The position numbers were made by a program, and so were the translations under genes. From Taenia hydatigena (Eukaryota; Platyhelminthes; Cestoda; Cyclophyllidea; Taeniidae), in contig JADWOT020000006.1 of assembly GCA_036345935.2 (NCBI GenBank), positions 11,878,519-11,942,518 of the forward strand: a stretch of 64,000 nucleotides of DNA. Direction: 5' to 3'. Shown here one piece after another: positions 34,643 to 49,500 of this stretch. The notes under the pieces were generated by a model. It was not told where the DNA came from and made no database searches. It saw only the letters and a program-made list of their open reading frames with translations. Each line of letters opens with the position of its first letter. Positions within the stretch are counted from its first letter, which is position 1.

Positions 34643-37359
34643 ATGTTTTCAATGTCAAGACTCTGCCGGACTTCACGCCTTTTCGAGGTCAGAGTTTTCC
34701 GTAATTTCACATCCGAGCCAACCCCTAATCGTGTTTACTGGCTCGCGTCAGGCAGCATTTACCGCAACCTCGCCTTTGAAACCGCTCTTTTTAACACTAA
34801 TGCACGCTACGTCAAAGAGTCGCCTTCGCGGACTCGACCTGCTGACGTGGTGATGTGGCGCTCCGATCCCTGCGTAGTGATTGGACGCAACCAGATCGCT
34901 TGGCTTGAGGCTAACCCTCGCGAAGTGGAGGGTCGTGGGTGGCTCCTGGCCAGACGCATGTCTGGGGGCGGTGCTGTCTTCCATGATCACGGCAATCTCA
35001 ACATTAGTTTTCTGGAGTCTCGAAAAAATTTCGATCGACGCAAATGTATGGAATTTCTCCAGCAGACTCTGATGTCTAGGTGGCCGAATTTGAACGTGTT
35101 TATTGGTCCACGTCATGATCTCTGGCTTCTTCCTCCTGATTTGTCGGTAGATGCTAACGTTAAAAAGGTTTGTTTAATTCCCACGCATATCACACTTCTT
35201 GTAATCAGTCCAAACAATAGAACAAACTAGACCCGTTTTTTATGCATTAGTAATTGAAGGTTAGCACGTATGAATTGTAGCATCGCAATATTAAGGTGAT
35301 TAGGACCCCTTCCAGTTGTGTTGACTACACGGTCCCACATGGGGTTCTTTTGTCACATCAGTGAATACATCATCATCAAATATATTGATTCTTTTGGTAT
35401 TAGCCGGGGTCTTAGTTGTTTTTAGTTTAGAATCGACCTTATAGTGGTTCCTCGTAACATTTTTAGGAAATGTTTTCAAATAAGGACAGTGACCGTTTAT
35501 GGATTGTTTGTCTCATTGATGTCATAGTCGGGCTTGATACCCCTTTTCCAGCCAGTAATCTCACATGTCGATTTGGTACCTCATGATAAATCCACGGGGT
35601 TTAGTCATTTGTAAGATCTGGCAGTTGTTAAGCCTCTAAACTCTGTTGCAAATACCGAACCCATGTTCATGTAGCACGCGCCTTGTGATCAGTCGGCTTA
35701 GTTGGTCTGAAGTGGGCCGACGGAAGCGTGATAGTGATAAAGGCGACGTAATCTGTATCCATTTTAGATATGAAGAAGTCAATTTATGTACTTACCCTGA
35801 ATTCCGTTAGAAAATAAGCAATGTCGGAAAATTGGGACATTTGATGTGACCAGCAGCATCATAGGCGACGGTTTGATGGGTGATCAAATTGCTTGGCTCA
35901 GCACATTTTTTCTAAAAGTGGAACATTCTATTATTGGTTCACCCTGCATATGAGGGCGTTGCTTCTCCATACTGCCTGGGCAAATTATCACTCTAGTTGC
36001 GGTAGCTAACTTTTTTCTAATTTAGGTGCCCGATGGGGCGTTTAAGTTTTCCGGATCGGCATCCAGGTACTCGTCTGCCGCAGGACTGCACCACTGTACC
36101 CTCATGTTTGACACAGACTTGAGCGCCATGTCCGCTGTCTTGGAGCCGGCTGTGGTGTGTTTTCACACTCCCACCTGTTTTTTACTCAATTAAGTTGTTT
36201 CTTCTCAGTTTTGTTGCCTCTAATAGCATTAAAGTTAACCAGTATCCCCCATATTCTTTGCCTATTTTCTCGTTGTCAGGGTGAGTCTGTATTGGTTATT
36301 TTTACTAGCGACCCTGAATAGACTCAAATAATCTTTGACATTGTCAACAATAAGTGGTTATATGGTGATTCGTCCACTGTTTACTGCTGCTGTTATGCTC
36401 ACGATTTCAAGTATCATATGAGGCTACTGTTTACATCAACAGCCGGAGATAGAGACTAGAGCCTCGCGCAGTATTTCCAGTCCTGTAAAGAATCTTGGCG
36501 TTACCGAAACCGGATTGAAGTCTACACTCTTCGAGGCGTGCGTGAAATGGTTGGCACCCGACGCTTTGGTATGCTGTTTTACTTCTACTTGCTTAAAGTA
36601 GAACTCCTCCAGTTCTTCCATTCATTTCACAAGAAACGAAATATCATGAATAAGAAATGCGCTATAATATGAATGTATCGGCCATATCTCATTTTCTCCA
36701 CTATTAGCTATTTTACTATGCCATCATACAGTAACGTTTCTGAGAGGCTTGCCTTTGCAATGGCCTTCACTATCATCTCACTTCATGAGAATTCTTCTTT
36801 AATAAGTTTGAACTTCTTTTTCCTCTATTGTAGTACCTATTGAACCCGTTTCCATATTATTTCAATTGTTCCCTGCAATTTCCTATTTTAGGCTAATAAA
36901 GTAGAATTGGTCACTGTAAGCGCCGGTGAAGAGTGTGAGTGGGTCAATGCGAAAGACTTTGAGGCGAACCTAACCACTTTCCAGTCCTGGGACTGGATTT
37001 ATGGTTCTTCACCGAAGTTCTCCATTCCTATGGAGACGGATTCTGGAACTCAACTTTGTTTAGATTGCGAGAAAGGGCGTATCAAAAGGTTGCAGCAAGT
37101 CGGAATCTTGGCAGCACCAATTCCTCTGCTTCAGCGGATATCCTCAACAATAACCGGTAAATCTGTGGTCAACCCTTGGCTAGAAAAGCTAAATGAAGCA
37201 CTCACTGGGAAGCTACTATCTTTCGAAGCCATTTACAGCGCCTTACTGGAGTTTGAGATGTCAAACAGTGCTGTCAGTGAAGCCAATGGTTCCGCCAACC
37301 CATTCGATGATCGCTCACAGATAATCGACAGGCTACGAGCCATGGCCACTTGTTTCTAG
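34643..37359 (+). CDS. LIPT1: Lipoyltransferase 1-like mitochondrial protein
   Basis: LIPT1 acts in mitochondria, transferring lipoyl groups to the E2 subunits of 2-oxoacid dehydrogenases. Four exons, all joined in phase 0: 34643-35167, 36026-36154, 36443-36568 and 36892-37359, encoding about 415 residues. Exon 1 has a basic, Ser-rich N-terminus fitting a targeting peptide, then NLAFETALF, the IGRNQ motif (residues 80-84) and the ligase signature RRMSGGGAVFHD (104-115). Exon 2 supplies the conserved lysine in FKFSGSASRYS (~182) and LHHCTLMF. Exon 3 carries TRASRSISSPVKNL, and exon 4 the C-terminal SWDWIYGSSPKFSI typical of LIPT1. The exon 2 donor could be 36151 or 36154, changing one residue. 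It is somewhat longer than the human protein. The nearest relatives are bacterial-type lipoate ligases, but the C-terminal domain favours LIPT1. Confidence 0.93.
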
Positions 37360-40300
37360 TGCTCCTGGCTCTTAATATTTGATCTTAATGGATGCTGTAC
37401 AATTGGGCAACTTCCTTTCTCACCCTATTTTAAGCGCTCTTCATGTCTATATTGCTAAAGTAAGCGCACAGAGTTCCTGAGTCGAATCCCACCTTTCCTA
37501 CTGGCTACTGGTTAGTAGTTAATTGAACGCCATTTCGGACATAATTGCATTCACAAGAGCAACCTATGGCAATTTTTACTTTGGTTCATGTCACTTGCAG
37601 TAAACACTTAGCAATTTGACGATAAATTTGAGATGGGTGCTAACTCTAGGAAGAGTGCTGCCACTGGGTTAAAATGGGCACGGTCAGTAAAGTGTGTATT
37701 TGTTCCTCAGATACAACACAGCGAGTATGTCGGTTTTCCAAGACGACTTACGGCGTTGCGTATTCAAATACGCACGAAATAGTAAGTCGGTAGGCAACTA
37801 ATTGGGCAAGATGTCTGGAGACTACCGATCAGTGAGCAAACATGTTTGACAATGGAACATATAAAAGCGATGTGAATTTCATCAGCTTGCATAACAAGAT
37901 ATAAGTAATACTGATATTTCTCTCAAGTGGGAAGTAAGAGGGAATTAGGGTCGTCCAAATGCAAAGGTAGGGTAAAAAGAAGATGGAGGAAGGAAGTGGT
38001 GCTGGAATTCACTGGTGTTGGCCGATGTTGGGTTGTTTGGCTGAATTCGGCATCGCCTGACTGGACGTGCTTGTCTGAAATAAATATTAGGTGGGGGTCA
38101 AATAACTCACTTTAGAAATTTGGCGCACTACAATTGACACATTGGTCTCTAACTAGGATGATGGGGTCGGATGCTTTTATTAGGATGTTGAGCCATTGTT
38201 ACAAACTTGAAAGGAAGAGGAGCTCGCAATTGTGTTCACCAATTTTGCGGAAAGCACCTCTATATTTCCGATAATGCCATAGGGTTCGTGATGATTCGCT
38301 CCATTTATTCTAAACAATCTAACTAGACAATCTCGTATTCTGATCTTTTTGGTAGAGTATGCCGCTGAAGTTCAAAATTCACAGAAGAATCGGTTCTAAG
38401 GCACTGGAACGCTTACGTTGTTATAAGCGCTGATGAGGTGTGTAATCTCGGGTGGATCAGTTTTAAGGAAGGAAGTGGGTGAAAGGGGAGTTGGGATTGA
38501 TTGTTCAGAAGGTACACCCGATCGTCTTGAGCACCTTCGGTGAGATCGAATTCCGCTGCGGTTGGAGAATAAGATGGAGCAAAAACTTGACAGAGCTCAC
38601 GCTTGGGAGGCTAAATAAAGAAAACTTGGATAAGGCTGAAAACTAGTGAAGAGGGCTGTGAAGTTGTGCAAGGCATGGCATTAGATTGTGCGTTTTCATG
38701 TGATTAACTAAGTGCGCAATGATGGAGGTGTATTAAATAATGATTAAATCATGTTTTGATCTGTCGTTCCAAACCAATAACATATGTTTACGGCCAGTCC
38801 TTCCCAAGACGACGTAATTATCATTGGTCACTCCATAATTCTACTTCAGAATAGTTCACAATAGACCACGGACGGTCATATTTTTTATTTGAAGAAAAAA
38901 AATTGCTCGCTCTTCTAGTTTGTAGTTTCCTAACTTCCCGTTACGTCATAGAGGAGTGGGGGCATGCATATTGCGGTGGCAATGGACAGTAAAAGCTTTC
39001 CCAATGTGTGTCTCTGTATAAACACTGAAATTATCTAAACGCATGGAGTTCTAATGTTTAGTTTCTTGGGCGTTAGCTTATTTTCAAAATTCGGTCACAC
39101 ATCACCCACGATGCAAGCAGTGGATTATGGGACTCCAAGTGCTGATGAAGGGTTTGGGCACGTAAATCGTATTAACCGCTCACCGCTTTGTAAGGACTCA
39201 AGCTATCCACGCACCCATCATACAAATAGTGATAGGATTCAATACGAAATAAGGTTACGTATTTCAAAGACCGTTCTACCTTATATTAAGGTCTAGGGTG
39301 TTTTAGGTTCAAATGATTGTAGTTAAATATTAGTCTCATTGTTAAGGGATGCAAGAGATTAATAGGTGTTCACCGCAAAGCAGAATTATTTAGTGCAAAA
39401 TAAAAAGCTACTAATATGCACAAAATCAAGAAACTAGGTGTGATGCTAGCATGCATTAGCAACACTAATGTGGTTGCCGCATATTATGTTTTGGGAGCAT
39501 AAAAGCACAAGCCAAGTCCTAAAACAAGTGACTCCACCCAAAAAATACCCGAAATACGCCAAAAATTGCGCAGACTCAAACTTGTCGTAACATGTTATGG
39601 CACGCACATTTATGCTTTCCGCGTCGCAAAAATTTTAAATCGACTGTTCGCCGTGACTGGTCAACACTACAGAACGGTCAAGTAGCTGTTTTATTTATGA
39701 ATATCGGGAGGAAGTCTTGAGAACTACACTGTCACTCAAAGAGCTATGGGATGCAGGTTTGTGTACAATTGAGTGCATCTAGGGCAGATGAAGCACATGT
39801 CCCTTCCGAATCATCGAAACTGCTGAATCAGCATAGCAGCAACTAGGATTATGACTTGATAAGCCTTGCTAGATGACATGCAGTAAATGCTCACTTGCTT
39901 TCATCCATTGCCGACCATGGAAACTACTGGCATCTGATCATTTAGAGCATATATGCGAACCTATGACTCGTAGATTCATTTGAACTATGGCGCAATTAAG
40001 TAAATGCGTGCTAACTTTACCCATTTCCTTAAGCTAAAGCCTCCCAACGACAAACCGCAATGTGCGCTCCTAACAGCATTAAGTCACTGGCATTTTCAGT
40101 TTGTCATCCGAAAGTCAAAATGTTAGGTACCCCGCCTCCTCGACTCTAAATGTGTAACATTTATTTTGAATGTGGGGCTCTTGTTAAAAAACAACGTGAT
40201 AAGGGGGTAATCCGATCTCTGAAATGGTCTAGAAGGTTTTATATTCACCTAACTCAATTGTACTGATGACCATTACGCATTTTTAATGCTATTTAAAATA

Positions 40301-40566
40301 TTGATAGTGCCATGGCTTCAGTGCGGATTTGACATACATTTAAATCTGTTTATGGCGTCTCTAAGGTTTTCAATTATCGATTGTGGATGAAATTGAGTCA
40401 CAAAATTATCTCAAAGCTAAAGGCTGTGACAATTTGCGAATGTTTTGAAAACACTCACCATCAGTTCTGTAAAGTAATACAAGATTCTGTAAAACGTAAG
40501 CGTTAAAAGTTTTTATAGATTACAATGCCAAACAAGTGCAACTTCGACTTTGTAATGATGTAGTTT
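37360..40566. other. Spacer between LIPT1 and the PAR-3 3' end
   Basis: These two genes converge here. I find no domain-bearing frame on either strand. The minus strand has possible polyadenylation signals as TTTATT near 40162 and 39693 (plus-strand reading) that could serve PAR-3. Confidence 0.45.
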
Positions 40567-43500
40567 TTACTGCGCCTCTATGCTCTTATTCCAACCGTCA
40601 GATTGGGAGTGCTGCAGAGCAAATGAGATGGCATCGGCCCACACAAAAAAGCAAAAACCGACCTCAGGAAAGTTCATCGGACTTTTGAGATTGGGTTGGT
40701 GCTGGGCCTTGGTTGAACTTTTGGCGGGTCGATTGAGGGAGTGTGAGGGGCGGCGATGGCGATCGGAAGGAATGCTGGCCAAGGGTCTGCCGTGGCCACC
40801 CCTCGCCTCATTCCCGTGGACACTAGACGGTGAACGCGAGCGCACAATGGCGTGGGGCGAGTTGGATTTCACAGCTGCGATATGTGCCTGTACATTTGAT
40901 CTGGGTATTGGCAGCCAAGCCTTTCGATGAGGAAAAGCAAACAGCCGAGTTAATTGAACGTTTGGATCGGCTCTAGGTTACGCTGTCAAAAAATGCAGGC
41001 TAACATCAAAGGTAAGCTGTAAAATTACTAGTAATAATAGTCACACATGCCCTCCATTTTAAAGATATTATAGATATTCAACGTAAATGTCTTATTGCAA
41101 TTAATTCTTTTGTAAAAAAACGTACTCAAAACACTGGAGCCATGAATCACCCCCATTTTATCCAATCAAGGAACTAAGGAAATGATAAATAAAAGCAAAA
41201 AGGTGGTACCAATGGCTGAGTTGCCGAGTCAAAACCACCGTGCAAGCGCGACTGTGGTTTTGGAGGTGAGTATAGACTCAGCACAAAGCACACATCATTG
41301 TCCGCCCCATGCACACGCCAGTTCAGCCTCAACGCATAGAGTAGAGGTTGCTTCAAGCCTAAACTGATGGACCTACCGGATTATGGAATTTTCGAAGGAA
41401 AATTCTTTTCTATCCAAAGTACCCAATGGCCCCATGTATGTTTTTTTTTTATAAATGGGCTTTATGATGATGCTGCATAATTAATTGCATGACGGTCACT
41501 CCTTACTATTCCGTATTATAAGGAAATGCTAATTTATGCATCCTTGCAACCCGCTCACACTGAGCGGTCTACGCCTGCACTATGAAAATGATTACTGCAT
41601 TACTGACGAATGGTTGAGAAATCACCCAATTTAGAGCAAAGGACTTGAAGGATATCGATCGTCCAGTTTACCTTTTCATTGCCAAACAAGTTAGATTTGA
41701 AGCAATAAACTGGCTTTAGAGATGCTACTTACGCTGCTGTCATTGTTTCTTGAGTCACAGTGAGAACTTGGGAAAGCTTGTCGAGACAGGGACATGTTCG
41801 AAACATCACTTTTACGCATCATCATATTCGGAACAGTGCTGCAAACATCCTGCAAAAGATCTGGAGGCGAAGGCTCCAGAAGATTCTTTTGAACAAATGT
41901 AGAGGCGGGATCGGAAGCACTGCAGCTTGGTTCCTCCGCCTGCAATGATTCATTCACCTGACTGATGTGCCGTTTAGGAAGGGAGATTTCTACTTCTTCA
42001 AGGAAATTAGGGAATGATTTTGTCTTAAGGGGCTGGAAAAAATAAGGAATTTCCTTTTGTTCAACTGCGTAGGCGTTAAAGTCAACGGGAGAGGGAGTTT
42101 TTCGAAGCTCAGAGGCCAGAGGTCTAACATCGGTAAGGACAACATGCTTGGTGGAAGCCCGCGGAAGGCTAGTGATAGGGAATTTGACGGATTCTTCTTC
42201 TTCACCATCACATGATCTAGAGGATCCTTTCCGAGAAGAGGAAAAGCAATAAGCATCCTTCTTGTCGCCGCGACGTATTCTTAAAAATGAAAATGTGAGA
42301 GTTTTCACAATGCATATCAACAGCATGCCACTGTCTCGATCTATGACCTAATGAAATAGGGAACATGCGAACAGAAGTACCACGTACTCAGATCTTGAGG
42401 TGTCATTTATTAGCGTTTCTTAAGTCTAGCAAAAACCACATTCTCCAAACTCTCCTTTACTACGCTAAACATTTCTTTAATTATACCATAAAGCCAACAT
42501 TTTTGAGGGTTTGCAACCTGCTCCGAAGACTAGGAGTTACTCGCTATTTTAGTAACCTTGTGCCACTTTTACTAAAATTCATATTATTCTGATGGAAGAC
42601 CCAACTACATTATGAACGTGAATTTCGAAATCTTATTAGTGGCCTTCCGTGCACCTTGCTTCCACAAAAATTTACAACAAAGGAGACTGAATGGAAGACA
42701 AGGCTGTTTTGTTGCGTAGACTTAAATCTCATGATATTGGCATAATTGAATAAGTCAGCCATATAAGAGGTCTCCACAATTCTTGAAAGATCCCTAATTT
42801 ATCTATTTGAAAAGTTATCACCTATGTAGATTAATAGTGCGCCGTGGTGTGGTCACTCATTAAATCCCAAAGTCAAGTGACCGATACAAATGTTCATTGC
42901 CCAAATATTACTTATGATAGTGAAAAATCAAATGTTTTCATTGAATGCGGTGCAAAGAGGAGTCTACAATGTCCAAAACAGTTGTACTTCTTTACACTCG
43001 AGGTGACTGCTACGAATATGGCACGTTAGTTGATCTTATTTGTATGCAAGTAACCTTAGAATAGCATTCGTTGGACTCAAAACCAAAGGTGTGGGCGGAA
43101 AAGGGCAAGCTAATCCACGCTGCGGATTCATTGCAACTGCTAGGATCATGCATTCTTGGCATGGCAGTGCAAAGAAAAACATCGTAGTAGCAATCACTCA
43201 CCGGAGGAAACTAAAAAGTCGACAGCACATCAATTAGAGTGATGGAATCCCATTACGATGGTGTAGTAATTCAAGTGGGTTCGCTTCAACATAACGTTGA
43301 ACCGATTCTAAATGATTTGTGAAAATTCTAAAAGCCACCCATTCACCAGTTAGGACTGTCAGGAAATCCAGCCTAACAGATGCAATTGACATCAGAACTG
43401 TTTCTTTGGGAGCACATTTCCATTTTGCAACACTTTGTATAGTGGACCAAGCAATACTTGGATTACAGCAAGATTTGGCACTATTGAGTCTCTTTGAGGA

Positions 43501-46500
43501 CATCGTTTTGCATTTTTGTTATTTTGTAGCAATTGTGGAGGCTAATATAACCAAAGTGTAAATAGTAGGAGATTTCCAACGATCTCGGCGTCATTAGGTT
43601 TGCATCGCCGAATAAATATTGATATTAAATAATAATTGTACTCTCAGCCCCACAAAGACCAATGAACAACTACAATTGGTATTTGTATCCCATACTAAGA
43701 CACTGCATCGTAACGAAAAGATGGACGAGCTTACTGCAGAATTTCTTCAAACGCTTTGTGTTGTGCAGCAGCTGTCGACGATGGCGAATTGAGTGAAGGT
43801 GATGGAGATGGGTTGATCGATTTGGGAGAGCTGTGTATCCTTCTAAAATCCGTGGTGGGTAGAGCCACTCTGGAACGTCTTGCGCGAAGGGGCGGTGTGA
43901 CTGCTCTGTGAGTGTCATCCTGAAGGCACCAGTCTTTGGTGGGCTTAGGGGGTGTTGGTGGCGGTGATCGGTGAAAAGGTTCAGAATTTATTGCAGCTCG
44001 GAAACTGTGGTTATGAGACCGAGCACGGGAAAGCTGTGAAGGTGTGGTAAGAGGGCCATCAACTAAAAATCAAAGAAAGTACTTATAAACGAAACGGTTA
44101 AAAAAGTAAGCAATTATCAATGCGCTTCGAATTGGCTAAATTGGTGCTTCATAAAGATGATGAAACATAACTTAAGATACCAAATATGACCAACCATATT
44201 ATAGTTGGTGCCATATCCAAAAAGATCAAACTATTCGATGCTCCTCAAACAGACATCGAAAAAAGATGTTACAAGAACGAAAAACATAACCAATAATTTT
44301 ACACAATAATAAAAACTACACTTGATTGTTTTTTTTGCCGAAATTTTACGTTAATTCAATAAAGTTTTATTGAAATCCAAACTCCTATGATCGAAGCTAG
44401 AAATATTTTCTGGCGGATTCTATTGCGACAAATGCGTCAGCATCCAGCTGGCGCGCTGGTGAACGCAGCACTTCGGCTGCTGTGAGGGCTTTAAGCGTTA
44501 AAATGGTTGTATGCACTACCAGAACTACGTAAATCTGGGGTCACCTAAGGTTACACGCAGCAATGTCTTTGTGTCATGGTGGTCCTGCTACAAAATTTTA
44601 ATCTATTTTTGGATCTGAGTGTTTCACTGATAAGGGTTATGATCGCCCACGCTCATAGTATTTTTTGCTTTTTGGAATGCATTTATCCTTATTTTGATTA
44701 GAGTGTATGCTCATTCCAGTAAAATTCAGTCCGTACAAATAGTCAGGGGAAAGAATATGTTAGTTTTTGTTTTTTAGAAGCCTTATCAGGAAGGCATTCA
44801 AGTAGCAATACTTTTCATAATCAAATGACTAATTCAATGCCACAGCTAACGATTTTGTTTACTGGTATCACATATTGTTATGCCAATGTCTGAACATTTT
44901 ATACAATACCGCAGCAGCCACTATTAAAGTGGATTGTGGAATTGCAAATGATTGCAACGTGTTTAGGGTCGACGCCCCTAGCGAGTGCACGCACACGCAC
45001 ACACACACACACACGAGACCAATTGCGTGTTGCACGCAAAGGTCTGGTCAGCCGACTTGAGTTCAGGGTTGAAGCCACGCGTTTGCAGCGGGGGGGGGGG
45101 GGGGGGGGGGGGAAGGTGGAGGAAAGAGGTCACAGTAGAGCCAACAAGCGTGCATCACTTCACCGCACATTATGCAACAGGGTATGTCAGATACAAATCT
45201 ACATGAATGGCAAAAAAATACTTACCCAGGGCCATAGAAAATAAGGCTAAGCTAAATTCATAAAATAGCGGAAGATAAGCAAAAAGAAAGGAGGTTCAGA
45301 TATATCTGGCCTAGAGGCAACTGGCAACTTCATATCTAAGTGGGCAATCGAGTCTTAAAATCATGCTTTGCCGTAACCTGTTTATGTATGAAATGTGAAC
45401 AAACTAAGCATATTAGTAAATTTGGGAGGTCAGAGTGTACTTCATAACTCTCACAACCTCCTGACACCGACTGTATTCATAACGTATTTCAAGAGGGGCG
45501 TACATTTCGACTTGTATGAATTCAGTTGTTTACCTAAACTACAAGTGCGTATTAATAACTATAGGCCATCTATGAATTCCATCTCGTGACTTAAACTCTT
45601 ATAAAATCTATGACCTAATGCATAATTTCCTTACGAAATAGCAGTTGTAGGATAGAGCAACACAAAGTCCTTTAAAAAAATCATTCCATTTGATAGCATG
45701 TAGTAGAAGGGTAATGCAAAGTCAAACAGCTACTTGGTTTGAGAAAATAGGCGTAGAAGGACACTTTTGAAGAAAGCGTGCTAGAGTATGCGGTGTACTA
45801 GACACGTAATGCAAGCTCTAAGCGCCCTTGTGAGCGAACCACACTCTTCTGCACACAGGCAGCCAATGAAGAAGCGAGGACTCCACAATCATGCAACCGT
45901 TAACCGTCGTTCCACAAGCACGGATTTGACTCAGTATAAAGAGGACTTAGTTGAAAATATTAAAAAAGGATATTGCGTCTTCACACACTCCACCTCCACA
46001 AAATCAAACGCAAGCAAGAGTAAGATGGGTGAATCAAACTTAGTACCACCTTTGCTGTGAGAGCAGATTGGAGTTACCAGCTGCGCCAATGCTGAACAAG
46101 GATCGAACAGAGCAAGACCCTGCATAGATTATGTGATTTGGGATGTCCTCGTTTAGGGAATTCGAGATTTACTTAAAAATTTTAATCGTTGGTTATGTTT
46201 CCGTTTGGAAATTACTAAACTGTGTTTTTTCTTACTTCCACTAACAGAACATCAACTTCTTTTACATATCTTTCACTTTACAGTTGAATGCCTTTTCACA
46301 GACAGTCTAGTGGAGGTAAAATTGAGTAAATGCCACAGATCGCTACTCAACGGTAAATAGCATTCCCAGGACTGCTTGATTTGGTTGGTGTGGAGGCCTT
46401 TTGGTTGACAGTGATGGATACAAAGTTCACGTTTGTTTGACTAAAAACGTAGTATCACAAGCCGTGGCACGTAGCGCACGCACACAACCGCACCTCAACA

Positions 46501-49500
46501 CGTCACCGCAACTTCGGATCACCGGAGGGAGCGGTGTTGTGAGTGGGCCATTGAGTTTTAAATGAGGACGCACGAACCATTAAATGCGCCCATGCACACT
46601 AGCAAAATCACCTATTACCCATACAAAAGTAGAATTAGGTGGAATGTCGTTGAACGATGCCTAATGCAACAGGGCCAATTCTACAACCGAAACTTCTACA
46701 GCCCTCTAGTGTCCTAAAACCGATGAGTAATCCGTTCGCCCGTGTTTTTTCAATCCAGATTTACACTAATGTTGACAATGTTAAACACCCAATTCTACAC
46801 TGATTATATTGCAAATCTTTAGAAGGAAAAAAGGGGATCGCAAAAGCAATCTCTATTAAACATCCACCTCGTCACCTACTCGCATCCGTTCGAAGGACAT
46901 CACTGTCATCCATTTGACGCTTCTGTGTGGAAGGAAGTAAAAAATTTGGGGATGCAGCAGTTTCTGTTGCCTCTTGTGGTTTTTCTGCTCCCTCAGCATG
47001 GACTGGTTTAAGTGGACCCGAAGGACGACTCTGCTTGGAGCGACGAATTTGTCGAATTTTTCTAGAAGCTGGCATTGTCGAGTAAAGACGCGATGCTGCA
47101 CAGAAAAGGTAAGCACAATACATACGAGCACACAAAATATTTTTCAGTTAAGTCACGTTGAAGCAATTATCTACTTTCGATGATGATTTTGGTTAGTTCA
47201 AAGAAGATTCTACCGTTTGAAAACAAAGACGTGCTTTAGCATTTACATGCCATAGTAGCAGTGTTTTCGAAAAGAATGACCAATCACGGATATATACCTT
47301 GCTCGTCACCTTTGCTGCAGAAGGACAGAACTTTGGCGGCACTTATGTGAGCATGACGTTTCTCGGAGACACTGCGGCGCCCTACGCCATCGCGAGTAAA
47401 GGCCGACTGACAGCGCACTGGAGAGTCTGATGGTGAACGACTTCCACGCTCCCGCCTCGAACGCCCACGCGAGTCCACTGAAGGGGTCCGTGCCAGCCAC
47501 CGCAGTGGAATTTCGGGTGAATCTTTTTTATCTCTTGCAGTTAACACATTTGCTTTTTTTATCAAGGTTTCCCGATCAGAGCTACCGAAATGGCGAAAAA
47601 AATAAAGTCAAATTTAGTGCTCATTGACCTCACGATTTCTCAGGATAGCATAGGCGAATTCCGGGAGGATCTCCACTCCTCACAAACTGCATGCATTTAA
47701 CTCCTGCGATAAGGCGTCGTAAATCCGTGTAATGTGACTATATTTTTAACCACATTCAAGAGATCTACCTTGTTGAAAAACATTCGTTAGTTTAATCACT
47801 TTTGCTAACGCGCACTTACACTTGTAAAATTAACACACATCTGGATGCCTGCAGTAAGTAAAGCAAATATGAAAATGCTCCCCATCCAATGAAGCGCATA
47901 AAACGTGTAAGTTTGAGCATATTTGTGCGAATAGAAATCGAGTTGATTTGCATACTTATTTTGCACTGTTAGTTTGTCAAACATCGCGTCCGATCCTGGC
48001 CTCAAAATGGACTTAGTCTTTGGACAAGAACTTTGCTCATCGTTGCGATGGAAGAAGCGATTCACAGTTAGCTTAAGAAAGACTTGTTCACTCTTCCCAA
48101 CCATTTTACGCTGGGCTTTTTCAATAGCCATTTTGAGTTTGGCAGAAATTTCCTAAAAACAAAAGTTTATTTAGTGTTTACCGCCAGAGACAGGCATACA
48201 ACGTAAGGAGCTTACTGTAAGTGAAAGACCAATGACACTATGACCATCGACGGCAATCAACCGATCACCTGGTCTAATGCTCCCTGAAGTCAAATCTTTG
48301 CTAGCAGGACTACCAGTTGATATTTGTTTGACAAATAAACCGGAGAGATTCTCTTCCAGGTCGTTTGTATCTCCGACCATGTGATCAACAACAACTTCGG
48401 ATCCTTTGAATTCAGAGTGAGCGTGAACTATTCGAGGCTCTGACCACTCTTCGAACCGAATTCCCAAACTCGATGTTCCGGAATCGCGATGGGGAACCGG
48501 GATCTCGAAAATTATTGTTTGGCACAGGGGCTAAAAGCGAATGCGCAGGGCGGCATCAATTTGTTTGCACCTATTTAGTAAGAACTGCACCAATTGACAC
48601 TCATTTGGTTAAACTTTAAGCGGATTTCGGAAAGAGAAGCAAGCTCAAAACTGAAATTCAACACCAAATTCATGCCTCTTACGGATTTGAAAACAAGATC
48701 AGGTGTGATGTTGAAAGCGCATGTGGAGGATCGGTCTGTGGAAGGGTCAATGAGAATAGGTGAAGAGGTCGATGGAGTCGTAACGACTACAGAATCCTGA
48801 CGGGAGAAGACCAGAGTAGCCTTTTCTCCAATGGGGACTGACCTAAGTGTTGCCATAGCGTCCTTAAAATTGATAACTTGTACCCCATTGATTGAAAGGA
48901 GCCTGTCGCCGAACTGTCGCAGAATAAAAGAGCGTTTCTCATAGTAGGGTGAAAAAAAAAGAGAAACTGCCCAATGGAGCATTTGGAGAAGTATTTCATC
49001 CAAGTCTCCAAAAATTCATACCTGGTATTCAATACCAACGTCTATTCCCTGCAAAACAGCCGCAATTATATGCACATGATGCTACCATTGAAAGTATTAT
49101 AATGTACACCTAACTAAGGAGGCTCTTCAGGCTTCACAATCTGTACCTGCTCCCAAACCCGCCTACTAAAGAATACCGGCTTATATTTCTTAATTTAATG
49201 ATTAAAATTGGCACATAATTCATGTTATCCCGCAGATATTCTCGGCTATGCTATTCATACTGGCATAAAAGTATGACTTATTATTAAAGACCTGAAGACG
49301 TCCGTCGTGAATCGCAGCACCCATCGGCATTATCCTCTCTACAAAAACAGGTTGCATTTCTTCCGTGTTTATCAAAGTGTCTCTAGTAGCAAAGGATATT
49401 CCAAATCCTCCTTCTGCAAGTTTGTGAAGGTCAACCGTAATCCTCTGTCCGATTGAACGAGTGTTGAATGCATTCAGGTTCTAAGAAAAACACCAATATT

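Noticed and set aside
38425..38460. A CTGATGAG core that suggested a hammerhead ribozyme, as found in flatworm repeats
   Set aside because: The required GAAA segment and the flanking stems are absent.
45788..46060. A 90-codon plus-strand frame inside the PAR-3 intron
   Set aside because: No motif or signal peptide; an open frame of this size is expected by chance in an intron.
46872..46879. An alternative PAR-3 exon end using the donor GTGACG at 46875
   Set aside because: It would give phase 2 and an immediate stop on joining the next exon; the nearby GTAGGT donor (exon end 46880) is a better consensus and restores the frame.
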